From positions 26,866,494 through 26,930,493 of the forward strand of contig OZ024729.1 in assembly GCA_964016875.1 (NCBI GenBank): 64,000 nucleotides of DNA, written 5' to 3'. The notes under the pieces are model-generated. The model was not told where the DNA came from. It did no database searches and was given only the letters and a program-made list of their open reading frames with translations. Positions 31,056-41,891 of the stretch are shown one piece after another. Origin of the DNA: Fallopia convolvulus. Its lineage: Eukaryota; Streptophyta; Magnoliopsida; Caryophyllales; Polygonaceae. Both the position numbers and the translations under genes were made by a program. Numbering within the stretch: the first letter of the stretch is position 1; each line of letters starts with the position of its first letter.

Positions 31056-31240
31056 TAGTAGAGCACACTCACAAAATATCCTACAAATATCGATCCTTGT
31101 AATACCCATTCCAGAATGTTCTGTATGGGACAGCTGTCCCCAGCCTAGTACTATGCCATTGGCTATAAAACATGTATTCTTGTGCACTAATGAAATCAAG
31201 GAGGATTCCCTTTTACAATCAATTTCTCACTGTTCCACTA
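31056..31240 (+). repeat. 3' LTR of the Ale-like copia
   Basis: 185 bp, same ends as the 5' LTR. TATA box at 31164-31170. A G-run (GCGGGGGGC, 31047-31055) lies directly upstream as the polypurine tract and is translated as the last codons of pol. The first three LTR bases, TAG, are the pol stop codon. Confidence 0.93.
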
Positions 31241-31245
31241 GGTTC

Positions 31246-31660
31246 TCATCTCAAAACATGATCGTCATCACAAAGCTCGTTGAAAGAGAAAAGGTCGGTG
31301 ACGGGGTACATAGAAAACTCGGGGTCACCACAAGCAACAGAAGGCACAACAAACTAGTTCGAACCATCGACAAAGCATAAATACATGTAAAATTCAAACC
31401 ATCCAACTGAAACTTGGAAATATCTATATAGTAGAGAGAGATCGATCCTGGTCTAAGTACCAAATCTTCAAAAAGGAAATCATAGAAAGAGCAACCGATC
31501 AGTACAAGTTCAGCACAGGTCAATAACACCCAAAAATCAATGCACAAGATGAATCAAAAGAACTAGATTGTTAAATCAATACCAAAATCAAACATAGATG
31601 TGGGGATCGGAAATAAATTTTCCATGATTAGAATTGTATTTTCTCTTGAAATAAGGCTTA
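31246..31660. other. Unassigned spacer between the copia and Sirevirus S2
   Basis: About 415 bp. No recognisable domain in the open frames (for example 31251-31547 minus). Probably host or old repeat DNA. Confidence 0.5.
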
Positions 31661-31665
31661 TATAT

Positions 31666-32548
31666 TGTTGGAACAATGGTTGCTCCATGGTTTCTCTTAG
31701 TTTTGATGATTACAAACTTAGTTGATATAACTTGTTTCGACATGTAAGTGTTTCAGGAAAACAGGTACATAGTCACGAGTGACGGAACATTATGAGGAAC
31801 GATGGAGGGAACGAGTGACAGATTTAGGAAGCGCGTCTTGGAAGGAACGTGGCTTTCTATAAATGGCAAGTTACCATATCTTCTGCGAGCAATCTTCTAC
31901 GAAGATATTACAGCTGTAGGCGGTTGCTTGAGGAGATAAAAGAGAGGATAAGATCAATCTTCACACGATCTTATCTAATGAAATCCGAGATCATTCGGTT
32001 TTGGCAAGAATCGGCATGGTTGAGGATCCGAAATCACAAACAATATTTTTCCTTATTGTGTGGGATTTGTTAAGTGGAATATCAGCGTAATTAGGCAAGA
32101 ATTACGTGTGAGATCAGACTTAACTTATCTTATAAATAGCTAGGCTTAGCTAGGGTAAAAGTGGAGTTGAAGACGACGAACTTGGAGAGTGAGCTTTTCA
32201 AGTGTATGAGTGTGTGGCTTTTTCCGGTGAAGAATCCACGAGTAAGTCAGTAGTTTACTTTGTCTTAGGTTTACGCTTAGTTTTGTAGAAGTCTAGTTGG
32301 TTGAACTTTGGTTGGTGCCTTAGTTACCAGGGAAATTGACTTGCCTTGTAATCGTTGAAAATTAATAAAGGTATTCTATTGAAAATCCTCTGAGAAGGAG
32401 TCTTAGAGGTAGAGGTTTTTTCTTTCTACGACTTGGTGGTCGGACAGAAAGTTTTCCTCTCTAAATTTTGTGTTCTTATTGTTTATTTCAGCTGCCCAGG
32501 GAACATTACTAGTTCCTTGACTTGTTACTAACGCATCACGATCCAACA
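31666..32548 (+). repeat. 5' LTR of S2
   Basis: 883 bp with canonical TG...CA ends. TATA box TATAAATAG at 32131-32139. It is closely similar to the 868-bp 3' LTR, with small indels. Confidence 0.93.
32131..32139 (+). promoter_or_regulatory. TATA box in the S2 5' LTR
   Basis: TATAAATAG, about 465 bp into the LTR; conserved at 41484-41492 in the 3' LTR. Likely core promoter. Confidence 0.6.
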
Positions 32549-32550
32549 AT

Positions 32551-32561
32551 TGGTATCAGAG
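32551..32561 (+). other. S2 primer-binding site (first copy)
   Basis: TGGTATCAGAG, two bases after the LTR end, as in S1. Downstream the sequence departs from S1 at once (see the TRIM-like piece), and a second, altered PBS copy lies at 32797-32808 (TGATATCAGAGC). Confidence 0.88.
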
Positions 32562-32808
32562 TCGATGGTTCGGCTTAGGGATAGGGAGGGTCCGCCGTTC
32601 GGGCTTGTGATGGATTCGAAAGTGAGGGGGAGATTGTTGGGGTTCAATTGTGAATCTCACATGGGAAGTTGGGAGTAAAAACAAGCTAGTTTATAAGGTC
32701 ATGGGCCACTCCTCCTATCACCAATTGGTTTTGGGATGGAACCTCATGGCCTTGTGTACTAGGCTTGGCAATTGGGCCGGTCTCCCCCATTACAAGTGAT
32801 ATCAGAGC
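32551..32808 (+). mobile_element. TRIM-like fragment between two PBS copies in the S2 leader
   Basis: Reading left to right: PBS (32551), a short internal part, a purine tract AAGTGAGGGGGAGAT (near 32620-32634), and a 160-bp LTR-like segment starting TGTTGGGG (32635) and ending ATTACA (32794). Then comes a second PBS TGATATCAGAGC (32797-32808), after which the leader matches S1 again up to the gag ATG. The phrase AATCTCACATGGGAAGTTGG resembles the cores of TRIM LTRs. This is the 3' half of a small retroelement joined at the PBS on both sides. Confidence 0.65.
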
Positions 32809-32847
32809 AGGTTTGCTTTAGATTGTGTGTTAGTGCAGGAATACAAA

Positions 32848-34882
32848 ATGACTTCAAACAACACTCACAACGTCGGGATTGGAAACAACAAGCCTCCACT
32901 ACTTGTTCCTAGACAATATGATCACTGGAGAATCCTATTTGCTACTTGGATCAAGAGCAATGACTACCAAGCTTGGTCAGTCATTGAGGATGGAGACTAT
33001 GTAGTTCCAGCAGCCAAGAAGGACAAAAAGTCCGAGTGGGGTCCAACTGAATGGACAGGAATGGAGAAGAATTTCAATGCAAAGATGTTACTGAACAATG
33101 CCTTGGGTGCTGAAGATCTGCTAAGGGTGGTGAACTGCAAAATCGCAAAAGAAGCATGGGTGACTATTGAGCAAATGCACATCGGCAGTACAGATTTGAA
33201 AGAAAGCCATCAAAAGGATGCTAAGAAGGAGTTCTACAACTTCCAAATGAAAGATGGTGAAACCATTGCCACCTATCAATCTCGGTTTGAGGCATTGGTG
33301 AATCGCATCAACCATCTTGGTATTGAAAAGGACATCACTCAGTCGGAGAAAATTTCTACGATTGTTGATGGTCTTGGTCCCAAGTATGTTGTGACCAGAG
33401 GCTTGCTAAGAGAAAATCCAATCACCGAAGACTTGCACTCTTCATGAAATCTTTGGAAAGCTGACGAACTACGAGCGATATGAGAAGATTAAGAGTAGTG
33501 CCTCAAGTTCTGACAAGGGTATTGCTCTCAAGGTGGAGAAGGCCATTGAGAACATTACTGCCAGAAGAGGAGTGTATACTATAGAGGAGGACTCTGATGT
33601 GGTTCTCATAACAAAAACAATGAGGGCTTTCTACAAGAGAGGCAAGAAGCAAGGAGCCTGGAAGGAACTAGAGAAGATCAACTCAGAAAAGAAGGATATC
33701 AAGGATGTTACCTACTTCAATTATCAAGAAAAGGGGCATTATGCTAAGAGTTGTCCCAAAGGTAACGAGTCTGGGAACGAGAAGAAAAAGGCCTACATCG
33801 CTGCATGGGATCTTGACTCATATGATGAATCTGAATCAAAGGTCTGTGCCATGACTCTGAAGACTGAAGATGCCGACCCAGAGGTAACTCCTGAACAATT
33901 CCTTGCTAGTTTAGAGAATGCTAAACAATTTGATCTTGTCATCCTTGTTAAAAAGCTTTTTGAAGATAACTTAAAGATGCAAGATGAAATAAAAGCTTTT
34001 GATGAGAAATGTCTTAATCTTGAAGAAAAATTATCAGAAACTAGTGTTACTAGTGTTGTTCCTTGTTCAGAGTGTGAAGATTTAAAGAATGATATTAGGA
34101 CTCTCACTGAAACCAATAATGAGCTTAGAACGGATTTGCTTGTCTATAAACTCAAAGGAGAGGAATTAGAAAATGAGCTTAATAAACGAACTCAAATTGT
34201 GTTTAATCCGGCTAGGTGTGGTATTGGTTATGGAAAAGATAAATCTGAATATCCTCCTGATGACCTTAGCTTTGAAGAGAAGATGGAAAGAAAAGCTAGG
34301 GAACTTCAATCTGCTAGAGATAAATTCACTCATCTAGAGGGTAGGGTTAAGATTCTTGAGAGTAATTTAAATGATAACTCTGAATGGTATTCTGGAAAAA
34401 TGGCTCATAAGATATATCTTAAACAATCTCAAGGGAACCAGCACAGAGTTCCTTCCAAGGAACGTGCTAAGGAATGTACCCTCCAAAAACCACATCCTAA
34501 ACGCTACCTTGGCAAATATTATAGGGTGTTCTATCACTATGGTGAGGGAGGTCATGTTCAAAGAGATTGTAAGGTTAAATTAGAAGTGTCTAACAAAAAG
34601 GTCCAAAATCAGAATACAGGGAACAACAAGAAACAGTGGTCTGGTAAGAAAAATCAAGGGCACGACAAATCTCATCAGAACAAAAAGAAATCGACTTCAC
34701 AACCACAAAAGAAGCAAGATCCTAAAACTGATAAAGGGAAAAACCATGTTGATCCCTCAAATATTGCTTCTAGTTCCAAGAGTCCACAGAAAGCTATTTT
34801 AGTTCAATCTCAAATTCATCATTCTGTGAGCTATGCTAACCGACCCGGGAAGGCTAAGCAGGCATGGGTCGTTAAAACGTGA
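32848..34882 (+). pseudogene. S2 gag (frameshift; both zinc knuckles lost)
   Basis: The ATG at 32848 starts a protein parallel to S1 Gag (SNDYQAWSVIEDGDY, MHIGSTDLKE, FYNFQMKDGE). The frame breaks near 33440 and continues in another frame to the TGA at 34880-34882. Both zinc knuckles have lost their first two cysteines: FNYQEKGHYAKSC near 33716 and FYHYGEGGHVQRDC near 34528, where S1 has CX2CX4HX4C. RNA binding is therefore probably gone. Confidence 0.85.
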
Positions 34883-34902
34883 TTTCTTTCTTGCATGTTG
34901 AA

Positions 34903-37900
34903 GTGAGGGGGAACATCCGATGGATCCTTGACAGCGGGTGTTCATGTCACATGACAGGGAACGAGAGCATTCTGTCCTCACTTCAGATCAATGATGGAGG
35001 AAACATTTCCTTTGGAAACAACAATCAAGGAGAAATCATTGGAACAGGTGAAGTCAAGCTAAATGATAAGACCAACGTTAAAGACGTAAGCTTGGTGAAA
35101 GGTGTTGGTTATAATTTGTTGAGTATTGCTCAGCTTTGTGACCAAGGGAACAACGAGGTATCCTTTACCTCAGATGGTTGTTCGATCAAGAACATGAAAT
35201 CAAATCTTGTGGTCCTGAAAGGAAAGAGACGCAACAATGTGTATTTTGTCGACTCAAGTTTCCAACCACAAGAACTATGCTTTGTTACAGTTGCTGATAA
35301 GACCGATCTATGACATAGGAGGTTTGGTCATGCAAATCATCGAGGAATTCACAAACTCTACTCAAAAAATCTGGTGATAGGACTTCCCAAAGTTCTTACA
35401 AAAAAGGAAAGCTTGTGTGAAGAATGTGTGAAGGGAAAACAAAGCAAATCATCTTTTCAGCCAAAGTTGTTAGTTAGCACCTCTCATCCTCTTGAGATGG
35501 TACACATGGATTTGTGTGGTCCCATGTGGGTGAGAAGTCATGCTGGTAGCCAGTACATTTTTGTTATTGTTGATGATTTTACTAGATATACATGGACTCT
35601 CTTTCTAGGTTCCAAAGATGAGACGTTCATGGCGTTCAAAAGCTGGATCAAGAAGGTAGAAGCATCAACAAGGCAGAAATTAAAGTCTATCAAGTCTGAC
35701 AACGGAACAGAGTTCAAGAATTCCATGTTCCATAGCTACTGTGATGAACATGGAGTGTCTCAGAACTTTTCTGTGCCGAGGTCTCCTCAAAAAAACGGCA
35801 TAGCAGAGAGAAAGAATGGAACACTGCAAAACATGGCTCGTACTATGATGTTGGCAAGTAACTTGCCTCGGTCCTTTTGGGCAGAGGCAGTCGGTACCGC
35901 TTGCTACATCATTAATCGAGTCACCATACGTTCCAACTTCTCTAAAACTCCATATGAACTAATCAAGGGCAGAAAGCTAAATATTTCCCACTTGAAAGTC
36001 TTTGGACGCAGGTGCTTTATTCACAATAATGGAAAAGACGAGCTAGGCAAGTTTGATCCAAGGAGTGACGAAGGCATCTTTCTGGGGTATGCATCCAATA
36101 GCAAGCCTTACAAGGTGTTCAATAAAAGGACTAAGAAGTTTGAAGAAAGCATTCATGTTGTCTTTGACGAGTCCAAAAATGGAGGGAACCTGTCGAGTAA
36201 CGAGGATGTACTGAAGGTTCTAAACTCAGATTCAGATGATGAAGTCGATCCAGATTTAAGTGCACAAGCTCCAAATGAAGATGTTACTTCTCCAAATCCT
36301 GACTTGGATGGAGATGACACAGAAAGTGCTCTGATTCCTGAAGATGATACTCCAAAAAATGAAATTGGGGAAGATCATGAGGAAGGAACATCTCATGGAA
36401 CGACTAACCAACAGGAACAAGAGGAGTCAAGAATAGATCCCACCCAGATTGAAATCAGAAACTATCATCAAAGAGGGATCATCATGTTGATAATATCATC
36501 ACTCCATACGATAAAGGTGTGCTTACTCGTTCCTCTATTAAGAATTTTTGTGCTTTCAATGCGTTTATCTCTCTTGCAGAACCCAAGAAGGTGAAGGAAG
36601 CATTAAAAGATCCTGACTGGATAGTAGCTATGCAAGAGGAACTACACCAGTTCGAGAGGAACAAAGTATGGAGATTAGTTCCCAAGCCAAAGCACAAAAT
36701 GGCTATAGGAACAAAGTGGGTATTCAGAAATAAACTTGATGACACCGGGGCTGTCACAAGGAACAAGGCAAGGCTTGTAGAAAAAGGGTACAATCAACAA
36801 GAAGGGATTGACTACGATGAAACGTACGCCCCTGTTGCAAGAATAGAAGCCATCCGTCTTCTAATCGCCTATGCTGCTCACAAAGGATTCAAGTTATATC
36901 AAATGGACGTGAAGACAGCATTCCTGAATGGGTACCTACAAGAGGAGGTGTATGTGTTGCAACCTCCAGGGTTTGAAGATGTTGATCACCCTGACCATGT
37001 CTACATACTAGATAAGGCTCTCTATGGTCTTAAACAGGCTCCTCGTGCTTGGTATGATAGATTCACTCAGTTTCTATTGGCCAATGGATATAGACGTGGT
37101 GTGATCGACAAGACGTTGTTCCTAAGGGAACAAGACGGTGAGGTTTTAGTAGTTCAAGTTTATGTTGATGATATTATATTTGGTTCTACTAATCCTAAAC
37201 TTGTAGAAAGCTTCAAGAATTTAATGAGCAGTGAGTTTGAGATGAGCATGATCGGTGAACTCACTTTCTTTCTTGGTCTACAAGTGGTACAAAGTGATGA
37301 GGGAACAAAGGTACATCAACAAAAGTACATCAAGGAACTATTGAAGAAGTATGGTATGGATTCTACGAAAAGTTTTGATACTCCTATTTCTCCTAATACT
37401 CGTCTTGATGCTGATATTAATGGTATTGATGTTGATCAAACGATGTACCGTGGAATAATTGGTTCCCTATTGTACCTAACGGCCAGTCGGCTAGATATTA
37501 TGTTCAGTGTGTGTCTTTGTGCTAGATTCCAAGCTAATCCTAAAGAAACACATCTGAAAGAAGTGAAGAGAATTATGCAATACTTGAAAAGGAACAATGG
37601 GTTATGTCTATGGTATCCAAGACACAACTCGTTCCAACTCGTTGGATTCTCTGATGCGGATTTTGCAGGTCACTTGGTAGATAGAAAGAGCACATCAGGT
37701 ATGGCCCAATTCCTTGGTCCTTGCTTGGTGTCTTGGGGATCGAAGAAGCAAAATTCAGTTGCCCTTTCAACGGCTGAAGCGGAGTATGTCGCAGCAGCTG
37801 CCTGTTGTTCCCAGTTATTATGGTTAAAACAGCAACTGGTGGATTTTGGTATGTCTCTTGGAACTATTCCTATCTTATGTGATAATACGAGTGCAATAAA

Positions 37901-38105
37901 TATTTCTAAAAATCATGTGCATCATTCTAGAACCAAACATATAGATATTCGACATCATTTCTTAAGAGATAATGTTGAAAAAGGTTTCATCAAGATGGAT
38001 CATTGTAGGACTGAAAATCAAGTGGCAGATATTTTCACCAAGGCTTTGGACAGAAAACCCTATGAGCATCTGAGGATGTTGCTAGGAATGATTTCCTTGG
38101 AGTAA
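34903..38105 (+). pseudogene. S2 pol: PR-INT-RT-RH, broken
   Basis: Its frame is -1 relative to gag and opens at 34876. Protease ILDSGCSCHMTG near 34929. A TGA at 35311-35313 replaces the Trp of the LWH motif at the start of the HHCC region. Integrase core (MDLCGPMW, SDNGTEFKN) at about 35500-35830. A one-base deletion near 36470 shifts the frame before RT. RT has YVDDIIFGS near 37164; RNase H has FSDADFAGH near 37650 and AEAEYVAAAACCS near 37775. Stop TAA at 38103-38105. Confidence 0.88.
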
Positions 38106-38912
38106 ACAAGTCTCGGTCCTCTATTCCCTCAGTGACTGACTAAAGAGGTAACTTCTCAGGTAACTACGTATCATTTGACAAGTTCTCTAATGGCTTATAT
38201 CCTTCCTCTATGCATAGATGTTGTAAATATTAGAAATTGTTTACATCCAAGATTTTCTTTTAGCCCAAAATAACCAACTTGATCTATTATATCCCTCACT
38301 TCAAGCCGAAATGATAGTTGGTTATAAGTTGTCCCCTAGCCTGGTCCAAGCAAATGTTCCCTATGAACCCCCTTAATTACCTTTAAACGGGGAATAATTG
38401 TTTGGATGTCAAAAATATTCCAAGCCCACAAAAAGTTTGAACGGAACGTCTCTAGTCCCTTGTCTGTTCAAACATAGCCTTTTATCCACTCATGGTAATG
38501 AGGAATGGAACTAGTGGTTTGGAAATAGTGTCACATTAAAGGAATATCTTTGATAACAATTGAAGATTTTTCTGCAAAGGAACATACGTCAATCAACGCA
38601 GGGAACGTAGTTAAGTTATAGTCGTTGTGACTGCTCATTTGAAAATTCCAGCCCTTGCACAGTAATTTTGCAAGGAATGATAGGACGTTTGGCGCAGTCA
38701 AGAATTAATGGTGGTGAAAATTCATCATTATGGAAACTCTTAGCCGTTAAGATTTGGATAGAAAATCTTGGGAAAGATTACGATCTCCATCAACAAGGAA
38801 AGAGGTGTGCTTTATAATCCCTTCTCTCGGTCATAATTTTTTACCGCATCTATGTTTTACCTTCGAATCCCTAATCTTCTTCAAGCTTCAACCTTTTCGC
38901 TCTACTGCTTTA
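38106..38912 (+). other. S2 spacer between pol and the env-like ORF
   Basis: About 800 bp with no supported gene, parallel to 13739-14498 in S1. Confidence 0.6.
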
Positions 38913-40573
38913 ATGGCTTCCTCTTCAAACACCTCTATCCTCAACTTTGACGGTCTCGATGCTTCCGAGATCGCAGCCCTTCAAGCCCAACTCGAATCTC
39001 TCAAAAAGGCCAGCTTTCTTCTCCCTCTCCCATCTCAAAACTCGAAACCCAGTTTGATGCTGTTGCCGACATCGGTGTAGCAGCCACTGCTAAGGTCTCG
39101 TTAGAGAAGGAGACTCTGGCTGAGGAAACTGAGAAGGATCAATCAATGGTTCCTTCCAAAAACCCCTCAGACAAGCCTACTGAAACAGGGGATGGCAAGG
39201 AAGGCAAGGGCGAGTCTGAAAAGGAAGAGGTGACCTCGCCTCCGAAGGAACCCACTGATCAAGAAAAGGTGGAATCTTTGCCCGTGCGTATGCGACCAAG
39301 ATGGGTCAAGCCAACTAGTCGTGGCAAGCGAAAGGCGAGAAAGAGTGTTCCTCCACATCCGTCTCAGATCCTTCACATCTCTGAGTCGGAACACACTCCT
39401 TCCCTTGCCTCCAAAAAGGCGAAGCCTACTCCCACAGGAACTAAGTACAGCCTTCGCTCCACCGTTTCAAAGAAACAGGTGGCTCAAGAGTCCTCTGAGG
39501 AAGAAGATCCCGAGGAAGAAGAGGAGGAGGTTGGCTCTGAGTCTGCAGAGGTCGAGGAAGAAGAAAAGAAGGTGTCTGGTGAGGATGGTGATGAAGAATA
39601 AGAGGAGTTGGAAGAAGAGGTTGAAACAGATCTCAAGTCTGCCAAGGCAAAAGGGAAACTGCCAATGGAACCTGAGCCCAGATCTAAAAAGGTCTCAAAG
39701 AAGGTCGTCGCTCCTCTGGTGATCGACGAAGAGTTTCTAAAAGGGCATGACTTGGAGGAATTCTGGGAACTTCTTAAGTTTCAAGGATGGGAGACAATTT
39801 GTTCTTCTGGTGTCAAGGTAGATGTGTCGCTTCTTGCTCAATTCTTTGATTCCTACCAACTTGCTGATCTTGTGACTGGTCCAATGGGGTTTGCTACTGT
39901 CTGTGGAAAGGAAATTTCTTTTTCTCTGGGGTTTGTTGCCAAGATTCTGAAGGTTGCTGGTGAAGGTTTTGGTGAGTTGCATACTTCAAGCAACTGGCCA
40001 AGGAACAAGGCTCAACTGATTAAGCGAGTCATGGGAAAGACATTTGATGCTGGTCCTTATTCAATAAATGATTTGAGCTACACTGCAAGGATTGAACATC
40101 AGTTTCTGATCAAGGTTGTTGTTCCTAGGCTGGAGAAAAGGACTACGCTCACCATCAATGACATGATTCTACTAGATAAGTTTCTAAGGAGGGAACGAAT
40201 CAGTCTTCCGGAGATTGTGATGAGGCAAATGGCTAAGTGCACTAGAAAGAAACATGGCCTGCCTTATCCTCAATTTGTCAAGGCCATACTGAAGGAGAGA
40301 CAGGCTTACAAGCCTTCAAGTGAGGAGTTCTTTGCATTACCCCTGGATATGCGCAATATCTCAAGGATGAACTTTCAGGGTGATTCAAAGGGAACAGCTG
40401 CAAAGAAGACTGCCCAGATGGACGTTGGGAGTTCTTCGATGAGTGAAGGTGTTACTGCCAAGATGTTGACTGAGCTTCAAAAGATTTCCTCTCAGCTGAG
40501 TACCATTATTGGTTACCTGGCTAAGAGAGACACTGACACTGTTGTTGCTGATTCCACCTCCTCCGAACCATGA
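38913..40573 (+). pseudogene. S2 env-like third ORF (frameshift and stop)
   Basis: The ATG at 38913 gives a Ser/Leu-rich start with a Leu-rich helix. The frame shifts at about 39000-39035, then runs to a TAA at 39599-39601 inside a Glu-rich region, and continues in frame to 40573. The middle is very acidic and Ser-rich. The C-terminal 300 residues form the same domain as in S1, including LEEFWELLKFQGWETIC (near 39751), and end in a probable coiled coil. It has no membrane segment. Unlike S1 it lacks the long Pro-rich block. Confidence 0.72.
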
Positions 40574-41018
40574 TGTGGACTCTCTCTAGTTCCCTAGCCT
40601 ATCTATCTCCAATCTAATGTTTCTTTTGTTTCTTGGATGTTATGACTTTTTATGTTTTTTTGCTTTCTCTGGTTGTGATCCCTACGACAATTATCTATAA
40701 TAAGAACTATCTTTTGCTTATGAATGGTTTAAGTTTCAATTGAATTTGTTCATTTGCTCTATGTTTTTGCTTGATGATTGTTGATCTTTTGATGATGTCA
40801 AAAGGGGGAAGTTAGGAAAAATGCAAAGATGCGTTCTATCCAGGAAATACAGAGGGAACTTTGGCTAAGGGGGAATATGTTGTTAACTCTGATGAGTAGG
40901 AACAACTAAGCATTCGTTAAGGGGGAACCATACAAGAATTTTTTTTCTGATCTATATTTCTATTGGTTTCTAGACATGCATTTTTGTATAGGTTTGTCAT
41001 CATCAAAAAGGCGGAAAT
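40574..41018 (+). other. S2 3' untranslated region with polypurine tracts
   Basis: Purine tracts at 40800-40811, 40867-40874 and 40919-40927. The terminal tract at 41005-41018 reads AAAAAGGCGGAAAT; a C breaks the G-run present in S1. Confidence 0.8.
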
Positions 41019-41886
41019 TGTTGGAACAATAGTTGTTCCATGGTTTCTCTTAGTTTTGATGATTACAAACTTAGTTGATATAACTTGCTTCTACATGTAA
41101 GTGTTTTAGGAAAACAGGTACATAGTCACGAGTGACGGAACATTATGAGGAACGATGGAGGGAACGAGTGACAGATTTAGGAAGCGCGTCTTGGAAGGAA
41201 CACGACTTTCTATAAATGGCAAGTTACCATATCTTCTGCGAGCAATCTTCTACGAAGATATTACAGTTGTAAGCGGTTGCTTGAGGAGATAAAAGAGAGG
41301 ATAAGATCAATCTTCACACGATCTTATCTAAGGAAATACGAGATCATTCGGTTTTGGCAAGAATCGGCATGTTTGAGGATCCGAAATCACAAACAATACT
41401 TTTCCTTATTGTGTGGGATTTGTTAAGTGGAATATCAGCGTAATTAGGCAAGAATTACGTGTGAGATCAGACTTAACTTATCTTATAAATAGCTAGGCTT
41501 AGCTAGGGTAAAAGTGGAGTTGAAGACGACGAACTTGGAGAGTGAGCTTTTCAAGTGTATGAGTGTGGCTTTTTCCGGTGAAGAATCCACGAGTAAGTCA
41601 GTAGTTTACTTTGTCTTAGGTTTACGCTTAGGGTTGTAGAAGTCTAGTTGGTTGAACTTCGGTTGGTGCCTTAGTTACTAGGGAACTTGACTTGCCTTGT
41701 AATCGTTGAAACTTAATAAAGGTATTCTATGGAAAATCCTCTGAGAAGGAGTTTCAGAGTTAGAGGTTTTTTCTTTCTACGATTTGGTGGTCGGACAGAA
41801 AGTTTTCCTCTCTAAATTCTGTGTTTTTATTGTTTATTTCCGCTGTAATGTTCCCTGACTTGTTACTAACGCATCACGATCCAACA
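41019..41886 (+). repeat. 3' LTR of S2
   Basis: 868 bp, TGTTGGAACAAT...ATCCAACA, followed by the TSD TATAT. TATA box at 41484-41492. Confidence 0.93.
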
Positions 41887-41891
41887 TATAT

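Larger units (their letters stand above)
26289..31058 (+). pseudogene. Ale-like copia gag-pol, interrupted in gag by a hAT MITE
   Basis: The ATG is at 26289. After codon 38 the frame meets the hAT insertion (26404-27010 plus the second TSD copy to 27018). It resumes at 27019 in the same frame and is open to the TAG at 31056-31058. Gag core at about 27030-27500; zinc knuckle CQVCTKPGHSALIC near 27721; protease DTAATHH (about 27850), with Ala where Gly is usual after DT/DS; integrase HHCC near 28258-28370 and DDE core about 28440-28760; RT with YVDDLLVL near 30102; RNase H with YSDADWAGD near 30586 and STEAEY near 30710. Pol has no stop, so only the MITE and perhaps the protease change inactivate it. 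Confidence 0.9.
26013..31240 (+). mobile_element. Ale-like Ty1/copia element with TA...TA LTRs, split by a hAT MITE
   Basis: Flanked by the perfect 5-bp TSD GGTTC (26008-26012 and 31241-31245). The LTRs are 185 bp each and begin TAGTAGAG and end TCCACTA, not TG...CA. The PBS follows the 5' LTR directly. One gag-pol frame runs from 26289 and ends on the first three bases of the 3' LTR. Without the 607-bp hAT insertion and its duplicated 8 bp, the element is 4613 bp. The LTRs differ at 6 of 185 sites by my count (about 3 percent). Short LTRs and pol features suit the Ale/Retrofit lineage. Confidence 0.92.
31666..41886 (+). mobile_element. S2: Sirevirus-type Ty1/copia element, decayed, chimeric leader
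   Basis: 10,221 bp, flanked by the perfect 5-bp TSD TATAT (31661-31665 and 41887-41891). LTRs of 883 and 868 bp start TGTTGGAACAAT and end ATCCAACA. It has the same gene order as S1 and clear protein similarity throughout. It carries a frameshift in gag, a stop and a frameshift in pol, a frameshift and a stop in the env-like ORF, lost zinc-knuckle cysteines, and a mutated terminal polypurine tract. A roughly 240-bp TRIM-like piece sits between two copies of the PBS. Confidence 0.93.

Noticed and set aside
34865..34885. Programmed -1 frameshift site between S2 gag and pol
   Set aside because: GTTAAAACG does not form an X XXY YYZ slippery heptamer in the gag frame, and slipping at AAA would hit TAA.
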